Source: Exobasidium rhododendri (lineage: Eukaryota; Basidiomycota; Exobasidiomycetes; Exobasidiales; Exobasidiaceae). Taken from it: a stretch of 64,000 nt of DNA. Positions within the stretch are counted from its first letter, which is position 1. Each line of letters starts with the position of its first letter. The stretch spans positions 496,001 to 560,000 of the forward strand of contig CP110632.1 in NCBI GenBank assembly GCA_026210745.1, written 5' to 3'. This document shows positions 54,060-64,000 of the stretch, one piece after another. The notes beneath the pieces are model-generated. The model did not search any database and was not told where the DNA came from. It saw only the letters and a program-made list of their open reading frames with translations. Both the position numbers and the translations under genes were made by a program.

Positions 54060-56495
54060 TTAGTCTTTCTTGTCTTCCGGTTCTGCTTTGGCCTTTGCTT
54101 CTTCTGCTTGTTCTGCTTCTGCTTCTTCCCGATCCTCTTTGATCTCCTGGATTTCATCATCGATAGCAATCGCCTCATCGACATCTTCAAACTCCTTCTC
54201 TTCTCGGAACAGAAGATTGGAGACTGTTGGCAGGTAAGGATGAGGTTGATTCTGCGGATTGTTTCTCTTTACGACTCGGAAGTAGCTTGTGTAGACGGAT
54301 CCATCGTATCTCGCCAAAGGACTGTTGATGACGTGATCGTGCAGTGCAAAGCTGTCGACCAAGGGAATGGCAAAAGTCCTGACTTGAGCACAGTAGGCCG
54401 TTACTTTAGCTTGAACTGCGTCGAGTTGATCAGAGGACAGCCAATGCGATCGTAAGAAGAAGGCGGCCTTCTCTTCCATTTGCCATAATCCATAGAACTT
54501 CGCCAAGATTTCCAGATGCTCCTTCACCTTGTCATCTTTTGCCTCCATCTTGTCTATGGCACTCTTGAACTGTCGGAAGATGAAGCCAGAAGTATGAACG
54601 CTTGCAGCAACGAACCGAGACTGACTGCATTCTTCAAACGCTTGGTCTCTCGACTTTCCTGCCTGAACTAAGGCCTCGTAATCTTCTGCTGCTTTCTTGA
54701 CTGCGTGGGCAGCCACGGTGGCCCAGCCTTGCTCGATCCCTTCCAGACTGTCCAGATCAGCTTCACCGCTGCATTTAGCTACCAATCTCGTTTCCAGGTC
54801 ATTCAAGTAAAAGTTTTGAGCGCCTAATTTCTTACCCTTCTTGGAATCCTGGTAAGCTTGAATAAGCGCACGTCCGCTCTGAAGTGCCAAGATCGTATTG
54901 TCGCCTTCCCAGGTACAGTGCACGGCGAAATCCTGCCCCATTGGTGCAAGTCCCACATAAGAACTGTATCCGTGACCACCACAGGCCTGTCTAGTCTTTT
55001 CGATCGCTTCCAAAGTCGCCCATGTACAGAACGCTTTGAGACCAGCAGAAGTACTGTGTGTTTCCTTGAGTAGCTCAATGACTGCATTCATGTTTGGATC
55101 ACCGGGTTCTAGTGACTCCAGAGCGGTGGACGTCTCTTCATACAGTCGATTCATCTCCAGAGCAGTGAAACCAAAAGCAACAGCTTGACATAGCAATGGC
55201 ATGAGTCGACGTTGATGAATAGGGTAGTCGAGTAGCTGAGTCTCCTTTTCAGCATCTGGCGAACTCTTGAATTGACGTCGAACAGCTGCATATCGGACAC
55301 CAATCGTCAGGGCTTTCTTGGCAGCGTTTGCAGCATCTGATACCATAGCTGTTCGACCTTGCAATAGTGCACCGTACGTCAACTGTTGTAGAGGTGGTTC
55401 TCGGACTTCACCTTCTCGTGTGACTTGAGTATGCTTCATCAACATGTAAGCTCGAGGCACTCGAACGTTTGTGAATTGGACATACCCATTGTCAATACCA
55501 TTCCTGCCCATCTTTTGTCCGATATCGCCGATGTTGATGCCAGGCAACAGTGTGAATGTCTTTGGATCTCGAAGTGGAACGATGAATGTCTTCACACCAT
55601 GTCTCTTGCCATTGATCAGCATTTGAGCAAAGACGGCTCCATGAGTAGCAGTCTCTGCAGCACCTCCAATCCACCACTTAGTAGCGGACAAGTTCGGTGT
55701 GTGGATGACAAATTCATCTGTGTCCAAGTCAAGAGTTGCGGTTGTCAACAGACCAGCAACGTTGGATCCGTGAGCCAATTCAGTCATGCAGAAGCAACCG
55801 AACATGCCCTTGCAGCCGATGAGACCCTTTTCAAGCCAGTAACTGAATTGGTTGGGTGTAGCCGCAGATCTCTAAAGTATGGTGAGGAAGCAGATGTCAG
55901 CAGGAAGAGGAAGTCATCCTTCTCTTTTGATGTGCATGTTACGTACAATTGCTCCCACAAATAATGCAAAGTGCACTCCTAATCTTGTCCATAAGCCCGG
56001 GTCAAATAGACTGATGACCTCCATCCGTTTCGTGAAGTCGTCGATAGTCTCATTTGTGACATGATGCACCAAGGAGCCTATCTTCTGCATGGTGCGCTCA
56101 CTGTAAAGCAAGAGTTGATCATTGTCAGCGGCCAGTAAGGCACAATGGAGCGTGCACTTCCCCGGCTGCAGGCATTCACGCACCGAATTTGTGTCTTTGT
56201 CAGATCGTGGATGTCGACAGCGTAGTAAGCAGGATCTCGTGATATTTCCAGCATGAATTTTTCCTTCAGAAGGAGATTCCGTTCGGTACCATGGTGAGCA
56301 ATGGCCATCTATGCACAGAGAGAGAGAGTTAATTCGCAGAGTTGTTATTGTCAGTATCTCAGTCAGCAACATCACACTATCCTCGATATGTCGATAGAGA
56401 CTCACCGCTCGGATGTCAAAGGGAGAATTGAGTCTCTCCTTTGACATCGTCTCGACAGTCTCATTGTCCCGCCAACCGGAGCTTCCTGAAGTCAT
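54060..56495 (-). CDS. POX1: Acyl-CoA oxidase
   Basis: A flavoenzyme of peroxisomal beta-oxidation that makes trans-2-enoyl-CoA and hydrogen peroxide. Four exons on the minus strand (56406-56495, 56184-56308, 55947-56100, 54060-55871) give 726 residues. The family is clear from GCFCMTELAHGSNVAGL, TATLDLDTDEFVIHTP, KWWIGGAAETATHGAVFAQ, GRNGIDNGYVQFTNVRVPR and ACGGHGYSSYVGLAPMGQDF then TWEGDNTILALQ (FAD and active-site region). The C terminus is an unusual Glu/Ala/Lys-rich tail ending in PEDKKD, with no PTS1. Some yeast acyl-CoA oxidases also enter peroxisomes without PTS1. Introns are 97, 83 and 75 nt, with donors GTGAGT, GTGCGT and GTACGT. Confidence 0.95.
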
Positions 56496-56950
56496 GATGA
56501 TGAGTGTAGCAAAGGGAAGGGAGTAGGAAGTACGTTGAACGCGCCAATTCCAAGGACGACATGCCCCGGATGTGTTGCCGAATATATCTCCCAGTTTTGC
56601 CCTTGCTACACTTCCTATCACTACACATTGATCATTGAATACCCGTCTGCCTTAGGCAATCCAATCTGACAGGCCCCCGCCCCGCGCCTTGTGAAAGATA
56701 AGTGGAGCCGGTCACACCGGAAATCTAGGTTGCCCCCCCTCAAAGGCCACGTGTATCAACGAAGCATGAGATATGATATCTATACGGTAATAATTTCCGC
56801 GTTAATGGTATTCACGGTTGGAGAAAGCATGATCAATTTAAAGACGGTGATTTTATTTGAGAAGTCAAAGGATAATTTAGAATGGAGAGAGAGTGGGGAG
56901 GAGAACAGGAATACCTCAGCAGAGGTGAAGAAGGCGAATGGCAATAGCTC
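56496..56950. other. Intergenic region, promoter of the acyl-CoA oxidase gene
   Basis: About 450 bases between two minus-strand genes. A CACGTG core lies near 56748. The half next to the peroxygenase gene is A/T- and GAGAGA-rich. No gene was seen. Confidence 0.45.
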
Positions 56951-58606
56951 TCAACCCAAGCGCTTCTTGCCAGTCGAGCGAGTGCCGAGGAGAGATCCTA
57001 AGAGGCCTGTCTCGCCATCACGGACAACAGTAGAGCCTGGGAATTGATCATAGGCTGCTGTAATGTTGGTGGCACCATTGAATGTGTCGCAAGGATTATT
57101 TCCAGCCGTAGCAAAGCTTTGCCACGGCTTTGTGAGATTCTCAGAGATGAAGTTGAGCACTTGACCTGTCTCCTTATAGAGTAGATTCAACTGTGTTGGA
57201 ACGAGCTCTTCGATGCCGATCTGATACAAGTAGCATGCAAAAGCTTGAGGATCTTGGAGAAGTTGGGCGGTGTTGAATGCTCCCCCGGTCAAGTTACCAG
57301 CGTCCAGCCCGGTAAAGGTGTTGACCTTGCCGGCATTCCCACCCACACTTATTAAGCTCGGGTCGATGGAGGCAGCGTGCAACAGCGTGAGTGCAATGTC
57401 ATCCAATCCAAACGTGGCGGCAAGAGGTCGTCGTTTCCAGCTTGTGATGAGTCGCTCATGGCCAGGTGTGTAGGTCAGGCTGTTGTCTGCATTTCTGACC
57501 ACAGAGAAGAAGGCGAGGAGATTCTGTTCATCGAGATAGATTCTATTAAGTCCGGTGGTCTCGTCGACGGTGTTGTTGGCAGCGAATTCAGCAACGAAAC
57601 GTTCAGCGGCTGTAGTGACGACTAGACCTCCAAAGGCAGAGTTGAAGAAGAGAGGGTTTGTCTCCACAGATTGATGCCAACGATTACTCTTGTGTTGCAG
57701 CAGGACCTCAGAATTATAGACATCTTTTCCAAGTGTTTGATCGTTATTACCCAAATCGAGAAGGTCTTGGAAGTACGGCAAGTGAACAAGAACATTGTCA
57801 TGATTGGCACCTGGTGCGTAGTAATCTTGTCGCACGATGCTAGCGTCTCCTTCGTAGATGTTGTGAGCATTGATCCCTGACGGTTCTCCGAGTAGTACGT
57901 TGGTCAGAGAACCTAGGCCAGTGGAAGAGTCTGGGCCACCGATGGACCAAGTACCGTCCAAGATGTTACCGTTGAACACGACGGCGTATGCATTCAATGC
58001 TAAGCCCAAGTCAGCCTCGACACCAAAGACTGTTCCAATGGCATCAACTCCTTGGGTGAGGGTAGTCACTCCATTTCGATTAAGGTAACCGTGGTTTGCG
58101 AGCTGGTCAAGAAAGGGGGAAGAGAAAAGATGTGAGCAGAAGAAGTTGTAGCCGTTTCAAGTACGGGTGAAGCTCACCAAATTCAAGCCAGGGCAGGGAC
58201 CTCGGATGTCGGTGGAGGTTGGTGCAACAAATTTGTGTTCCTCTGAGGTCAAGTCTACGGTTCTGATAAGGGGAAGGCATAGAAGGGGAGTTGGAGACAC
58301 ATTAATTACGTGTCCCAATTGGAATCTGTCCCATTTCTTTTCTTTAGCCGACACTCACTGTGCTTCAGCATCGTATTGGAAGGAGTCCGGGTTGATGAGA
58401 GCCTGCAAGGTTCGATGCTCAAAGCCCGTCTGCTGTGAATTGTTTGTTGCTCGTCTTTCGAAGATCGGGGCACCAGACTTGATTTCAGCCGCTCTCTTTA
58501 GGAACTCGACATACTTTGGATCGGAAGCCTTTTGGAATGCTGGGAAAGCTTGAGCTGCACCGACTAAGAGAGCAGTACCAAGCACTACAAAGGTATGACT
58601 CTTCAT
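56951..58606 (-). CDS. Secreted unspecific peroxygenase (heme-thiolate peroxidase family)
   Basis: These enzymes use hydrogen peroxide to oxygenate many organic compounds; chloroperoxidase is a relative. Exons 58359-58606, 58178-58262 and 56951-58102 give 494 residues. The signal peptide is MKSHTFVVLGTALLVGAAQA, and a propeptide with KR and RR sites follows. The heme ligand is the Cys of RGPCPGLN (near residue 106), followed across the splice by LANHGYLNRNG. The metal-binding motif EGDASIVR lies at about residues 195-202, with EGD (not EHD) as in the long group. Its length also fits that group. The tail (RSTGKKRLG) is basic. Introns are 96 and 75 nt. A TATATATA box lies 113 bases upstream of the ATG. 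The neighbouring oxidase has no obvious shared pathway. Confidence 0.93.
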
Positions 58607-58718
58607 TTTCGCTTGAGCGGAACTTAGATAAATGGACGGTAAAAAGGATTGAAAGGGAGGCAATGGGATGAAGTTTTATGATAAGAACGAGGAGAGTATG
58701 GCTTGGGAGAAGGGGTGG

Positions 58719-58726
58719 TATATATA
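58719..58726 (-). promoter_or_regulatory. TATA box of the peroxygenase gene
   Basis: TATATATA stands about 113 bases upstream of the peroxygenase ATG, in otherwise mixed sequence. Clear TATA boxes are not seen before most genes here, which suggests tightly regulated expression of this secreted enzyme. Confidence 0.5.
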
Positions 58727-58759
58727 GCCCATTGTGCTTGTCCCTTTTCACAGTCCCCT

Positions 58760-59212
58760 ATGCCATACACCTCCGTGTCCTGATTGATTGTCCTGATGAT
58801 ATCGCATCGTTCGAAAAGCTCGCAATTGATGCCGTACTCATGTTTCTATCTACCATCACGAAGGTTCGAAGACGTGATCGCTTGCTCGCTGCCCTAGGAA
58901 GGAAAGGTGGAGATGACTTCTTGACAGCACTAGATAATCTATACCGAGATCGAAGCTAATCTGTCGGCCAATCAAACTCTGGACATAGACAGTACATACG
59001 ATGTTCTTTGGCGGGAAAAAGCAGACTTGATGACACGGGTACTCCGCATTCCACATCTGCGACAAGAAGCAAACGGTACAACACTCAACCCTAGCGTGTT
59101 CTTTTCGGGCGATCCTTTGCCCGTTTCTTCTCGCAGCAATTTGGCGATCGACCATTCAGGCAGATCATGTGTGTATGTTGACAAATCAGCTGATTTCAAG
59201 CAATCGTAAAGA
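58760..59212 (+). other. Coding-like stretch without an intact gene
   Basis: Within the 1.3 kb between the peroxygenase and DIS3 genes, two neighbouring open segments in different frames have protein-like composition. The first contains FEKLAIDAVLMFLSTITKV and ends near 58959. The second contains TLDIDSTYDVLWREKADLMT and ends at 59209. I do not recognise a family. It may be an eroded gene or chance; the minus strand is also open here. The rest, 59213-59910, holds nothing I can name. Confidence 0.3.
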
Positions 59213-59910
59213 CGCAATTGGTCGACGGTGACTTGCAGTATTGATTGAGAATCAAAAGGAAGGAGGAGCAGATCGTTTTGACAGGGAGAGAGGCGATTCA
59301 GAATGAGCTAAAAAAAGGCAAAATATCATGCATAGAAGTTGCTCTAAAGCAGAGCAAAGCATGCAACGATCTTAAAAGCGAAAGAAAGAATGTCTTGCTG
59401 ACCTTCGTACAAGACGTGATTTGACAAGTTCCGTCGTCTTCCGTCGGAGGAGACTCAATCGAAACATTGGTAGCCCCGATTTATTCGACTTCTACATATC
59501 CCAAGTATAGATAAGAATCGCCCGAAAGCGTTTACAGTGCACACACATTTCTAAGGCTTGATATATTTCCTCACACTGAAGACACGTCCATCTCTACTCT
59601 CAAGTGGACTGTCAGTCTGTTCAATAGATTTGAGCAGGATCCTGAGCCCTTCCTTTCGTGCTAATTAATCTAAATGGCGGAAGGAAGTGGGGAAAAGTGT
59701 CACTTTCGATGGCGCTATCTGAAGGGAAAGGAAATTCCCCGCGCGCGGTACCACTAGCGTGATGGGATAATTATGTAAGCCGGAGGGCTCATGCCCTCCC
59801 TCCCTTAGTAAAAGTCGAGAAGAAGAAAAGGAAAAAGTTGCAGATGTGCTAATTGCGATTTTGCTCTCGAAGTGATTGCCGTCCAAGTAGGAGGAGGGGC
59901 GCTGCTAATC

Positions 59911-62900
59911 ATGTCGACTGTAATCAGCATCCAGAAGCGACCACTGCCGACGTCCGACGAAGCTGCGCACCAATGGACACAGAGACGATTCTACAAGAAG
60001 ACGGCGAGAGGGAAAGTGCAAAAGATACTTCGGGAGAGATACTTGCGTGACGATGTGTCGTGTGGCAGACAGGGATGCGAGTCGTGCGAGGGAAGATCGG
60101 ACGCAGGCCAGCAGTCGTACAAGCTAGAAGGAGGAGCAGAACTAGAAGAGATGGGGAACAAGGGTGCAAAGGGTAGTATGGGCAATCACTTTATTGTTCT
60201 GGACACAAACGTGGTGCTGCATCAGGTGAGCGCTTCTAAAAGTCAGCATTTCGCATAGATTGTGTGACATGCCTTGCTGATGATTTTCCCCTTGTCTACT
60301 CTACTCTATAGATGGACTTGCTCGAATCGTCACATGGAAGCGGCTCGGGTCCTTCTTTCACCAACGTGATCGTCTTGCAGACTGTGCTGGACGAAGTACG
60401 ACATCGCAGCTTGCCGTTGTACAATCGACTTTTTGCACTTATTCGAGAGCCAGAGCGACATTGGTGGATCTACTGGAATGATTTCAGCAAAGACACAGCA
60501 ACCATCAGACAAACAGAGGAGAGCCCCAATGACCGGAATGATCGATCGATCAGGGAGTCTGTCAAGTGGTACGCTTCTCATTTCCTGTCAGCAAAGTCAG
60601 GCAAGAGCGCTCTTCGAGTGTTGCTGATCACAGACGATGCGGCAAACTTGTCAATAGCAAAGAAAGATGGCCTCCAAGCCATGTCTGTCAGAGAGTACAT
60701 TTCCATGCTTCCGAATGCTCCGCAAATGCTGGATTTGCTTGCTTCACGCTCACTAGAGGAATCTACTGCGGGGTCGAGTGGCGCAAAGAAGGGTGCGCTG
60801 TATCCTCCTCATTTGGAAGGTAGCTCCCTGACGTCTGCGGTTTCATCTAAAAGATACTATTCTGGCTTCTTCAACGCTAATCAATACAACTACCTGGAAG
60901 GCACAGTCAGAGTAGCATCGTTGGATAGGCCCATTCTTCTCGTTGGAAGAGAGGCAATGAATCGGGCCATTGATGGGGATATCGTTGCAGTAGAACTACT
61001 GCCGGAAGAGGAATGGAAGCGAGAGGCGGATGAGGTACTCGACGCCGAGGTAGCCCTCAGAAACGACGATGCAGAGGGTAGCGATGATGAAGATGGAGGC
61101 AAAGAGGGCCTCGTAGATGAAGATATCGTTCGCCAAGAAAAGGCTGCTACGAGTGATGCTAAGCGAAAGGCGCAACCGACAGGACGAGTCGTTGGTATCG
61201 TCAAGCGCAACTGGCGATCTTATGTCGCCCACATCGACTCCACCAGTCTTTCATCTTCCGCTCTCTCCTCGCTGACGCCGACCTCGTTGTTCGTCATTCC
61301 TCTGGACCGCAAGATACCACGCATCCGATTGCGCACTCGCCAGGCTTCTTCACTCGTCGGTCAAAAGATCTTGATCTCGTTGGATGACTGGAAGGAGACG
61401 TCGCGCTATCCGGATGGCCACTTTGTGCGAGCACTCGGAAAGGTAGAATCGCAGGAAGCAGAACAGGAGAGCCTTCTCTTAGAGCACGACATTCCTTATC
61501 GACCCTTCAGTCAGGCAATCTTGAATTGCTTGCCGCCAGAAGGGGACGACTGGGTGGTTCCACCCAAAGATGACAGCCATCCATCTTGGAGGAGTCGAAA
61601 GGATCTTCGAGAAGAAAACATCTGCAGCATTGACCCACCGGGATGTCAGGATATCGATGACGCACTTCACGCAAAGAGGTTGCCCAATGGAAATATCCAA
61701 GCAGGCGTGCATATCGCAGACGTCTCGTACTTTGTCAAGCCAGAGACACCGATGGACAAAGAGGCAGCTTCCAGAGGTACAACGGTATACTTGGTGGACA
61801 AACGGATCGACATGTTGCCCCACTTGCTAGGTACTAATTTGTGCTCCTTGCGGCCTCATGTGGAGAGACTGGCGTTCAGTGCGATCTGGGAAATGACAGA
61901 AGAAGGTGATGTCGTCAATGTAGATTTCTTCAAGAGCGTCATCGCTAGCAAATCTGCTTTCACGTACGAGGAAGCACAGCTGCGGAAAGACGACCTTGGT
62001 CGCAATGATGCCATTACGGAGAGCATCCGCCTACTAAATAAACTTGCCATTCGACTAAGAGCCAAGAGGATGGAAGCAGGAGCCCTCAATCTGGCATCTC
62101 CAGAGGTCAGGATTCATTTGGAGAGTTCGGAAAGTGTTGGTCCGATTGACGTCGAGCAGAAACAAATGATGGAGACCAACAGCCTGGTGGAAGAATTTAT
62201 GCTGCTCGCCAATGTTGCCGTCGCCAGGCGAATTTACCAGCATTTCCCGCAAACGGCAGTCTTGCGTCGCCATGCTCCACCGCCTTCAACAAACTTCGAG
62301 ACGTTGAGAGACATTCTCAAGAAGAGACGAGGCATGGACCTGGACGTCTCTTCTTCCGGAGCACTTGCCAATTCCTTGGATAAGTGCATCGATCCAAAGG
62401 AGCCGGCGTTTAACACGCTTGTCCGTATCATGGCTACTCGGTGCATGTTGAGCGCAGAATACTTTTGCAGTGGGAGTGTTAGTGCAGAGACGTTTGGTCA
62501 TTACGGTCTTGCCTGCGACATGTATACGCATTTCACCAGTCCGATTCGAAGGATGGCCGATGTTCTCACCCATCGACAACTGTCCGCCAGTATCGATTAC
62601 GAAGGATTAGACTCTTCGTTGCACAGCAAAAGTCATGTGGAGAACATCTTGAACGTGGTCAATAAGCGACATCGTTCTGCCCAGATGGCTGGACGGGCTA
62701 GTGTGGAGTACTGGGTGGGTCTTGCCATCAAGCGAAAAAATGAAGAAAAGGGTGGGAACGCTCTTCTTGAAGAGAACAACGCACAGCTAGTCGAGGAAGC
62801 TTTCGTCATTCGGGCTTTCCGAAACGGTGTAGCCGTCTTTGTGAACAAATACGGCCTGGAGGGACTGATTACCTTTCCAAAGGACTGCATATTCGATGCC

Positions 62901-63062
62901 GAAGAATTCAAAGTGACCATACCAAAGGACATCTCTGGCTTCTCAAAGGACTTGACCCTGGGCATCTTTGACAAGTGCAACGTTACAATTGGCGTAAAGA
63001 AGGACAAAAATACAATGAGGAGTGTCGTAGCGATGGCGCTGATGCCGTCCAGCAGCAAGTGA
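59911..63062 (+). CDS. DIS3: Exosome catalytic subunit DIS3/RRP44
   Basis: Dis3 is the processive 3'-5' exonuclease and endonuclease of the RNA exosome. Exons 59911-60225 and 60312-63062 give 1021 residues, typical for the family. The CR3 Cys motif is seen as YLRDDVSCGRQGCESC. The PIN domain follows, with FIVLDTNVVLHQ, LQTVLDEVRHRSLPLYNRL and LLITDDAANLSIAKKDGL, which keep the acidic endonuclease residues. Cold-shock domains are marked by YYSGFFNANQYNYLEGTV and AIDGDIVAVELL. The RNB active site is CSIDPPGCQDIDDALH (near residue 545), then VHIADVSYFVKPETPMDKEA and RPHVERLAFSAIWEM. DMYTHFTSPIRRMADVLTHR is further on, and an S1 domain ends the protein. The intron is 86 nt. Confidence 0.96.
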
Positions 63063-63093
63063 CGATGAGTGTAGAGTACAGTCACATGTAGAT

Positions 63094-64000
63094 TTACGAT
63101 ATTAATGACAGCCTTGCCATCTTATAGTAATCGCTTAGAAGAAAGCCCACTCTGCCTTCCTCGTTCCCTCCCTTGACTTGCTCCTTTATCTCAACAGGAG
63201 ACAGTGGCACGATGATGATTTCCTTTGACGCAATATCGAATCGAATTCGCTGTACGGGATAGGCATCACTCTTTTCTGCCTCCTCGAGGGTGGGTAATGG
63301 CTGTGGCGAAGAAGCGGATATGTGCGACCGAATGGAGGCGATGGTATCAGATGCGAAATTGAGACAGGCTGTGGGGTTCCACTCATGCGGCTTTCCTCTC
63401 ACAAGCCTTGGCATCTTCAGCGTCTGAAACTCTTGATGAGTGACGAGAAAGCCCTTGTAATCCCTGAATCCTACCACCACCATGGCTATCCCTAGCAAGA
63501 AGCTCTGCATGTAAAATCGCAGCATCTTTGTCTCGAAGCGCTCTTCATCTCGAGCATTCCGAATACTCATCGACGTCTTGACTTCGGTCGGAGCTTGCGT
63601 CTTTGGGTCTACGGCATCCACCTCCCCTGCCAGGATACACCTCGTCTCACCCAATTTTGTCTTTACTACTGAACACCATTGTACGTTAGTGTTGACGTTA
63701 CCATCCCATGGATCCTTCGGATTTGGCCTTTCTGAGCAGGTCCAACTTTCAAAGCTGTATCCGTAATATGCAAATCTCTTCAGATTACTTATACCTTGCT
63801 GCCTCTCATTTTCTGCCTGTGTCGCTGCATTGATGTGCTCTTCAAGGTATAAGGTGTCGCCGACCATCATGGCATTCATCTCAAATCCTTGCCGATCCTC
63901 GTAGAGCAGTGTGCATAATTTGGTCATCATCCCACGCCATGTGATGAGATTTGCTCTCTGTCGATACTCATCTCCCTTTCCGCCATCTTCCTTGGCTAGC
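63094..64000 (-). CDS. RAI1: Decapping nuclease RAI1 (DXO family), C-terminal part
   Basis: Rai1 removes faulty 5' caps and supports the 5'-3' exonuclease Rat1 in the nucleus. About 302 codons are present; the frame runs off the right edge, so the N terminus is missing. The family shows as NLITWRGMMTKLCTLLYEDR, FAYYGYSFESWTC, and the active-site pair GEVDAVDP and TEVKTSMSIRN (the E-x-K motif). FETKMLRFYMQSFLLGIAMV then VVGFRDYKGFLVTHQEFQTL follows. The stop is 31 bases from that of DIS3, tail to tail. The interior methionine at 63930 is not the start. Confidence 0.93.
   Translation of the reverse strand, partial: LAKEDGGKGDEYRQRANLITWRGMMTKLCTLLYEDRQGFEMNAMMVGDTLYLEEHINAATQAENERQQGISNLKRFAYYGYSFESWTCSERPNPKDPWDGNVNTNVQWCSVVKTKLGETRCILAGEVDAVDPKTQAPTEVKTSMSIRNARDEERFETKMLRFYMQSFLLGIAMVVVGFRDYKGFLVTHQEFQTLKMPRLVRGKPHEWNPTACLNFASDTIASIRSHISASSPQPLPTLEEAEKSDAYPVQRIRFDIASKEIIIVPLSPVEIKEQVKGGNEEGRVGFLLSDYYKMARLSLIS

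Noticed and set aside
54018-54455. Plus-strand frame rich in Cys and Phe
   Set aside because: It is the antisense shadow of the Glu/Ala/Lys-rich tail of acyl-CoA oxidase.

Overview
The window reads as gene-dense nuclear DNA of a fungus, most likely a basidiomycete and perhaps of the smut lineage (Ustilaginomycotina); the lineage is an inference. The signs are protein genes of fungal type on both strands, short spliceosomal introns (mostly 49-98 nt) with GTGAGT/GTAAGT donors, a fused biotin gene (BioD-BioA), fungal Met5, Nop9, Tma22, Mon1 and Trs85, and a secreted heme-thiolate peroxygenase. I see no rRNA, no convincing tRNA, no CRISPR array and no recognisable transposon or virus-derived element. 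Exon joins were worked out by hand from splice signals and protein-family fit.

Layout. 0-5 kb: the 5' half of CLU1 (minus, cut by the left edge), a 1.9 kb gene-free stretch, and the mitochondrial ADP/ATP carrier. 5-12 kb: an unrecognised 883-residue protein, a divergent pair of ribosomal protein genes (uL13 and eL32) sharing one short promoter, and an SDR oxidoreductase. 12-20 kb: a HAD/FCP1-like protein, the pumilio rRNA-processing factor Nop9, and bifunctional BioDA. 20-30 kb: TMA22 (DENR), TRAPP subunit TRS85, TAF7 and TAN1. 30-43 kb: sulfite reductase beta subunit MET5, an unrecognised 1663-residue low-complexity protein, and MON1. 43-50 kb: a calcium-regulated mitochondrial carrier (SAL1-like), a tail-anchored protein that may be a Pex26-type peroxin, and a decayed Argonaute gene. 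50-59 kb: a small secreted double-psi beta-barrel protein, a GATA-finger regulator, acyl-CoA oxidase and a secreted peroxygenase. 59-64 kb: exosome nuclease DIS3 and RAI1 (cut by the right edge).

The genes are mostly housekeeping and are not arranged as a pathway cluster. Themes do recur: mitochondrial nucleotide exchange and distribution (AAC, SAL1-like, CLU1), translation and ribosome making (uL13, eL32, Tma22, Nop9, Tan1), membrane traffic (Trs85, Mon1), peroxisomes (acyl-CoA oxidase, the possible Pex26), and nuclear RNA surveillance (Dis3, Rai1).

The most interesting signal is the Argonaute relic at about 48.7-49.45 kb. It keeps the linker before MID and the start of PIWI, but it lacks the MID core and the catalytic end and is interrupted by stops and frame changes. 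This suggests that an RNAi gene has been lost in this lineage.
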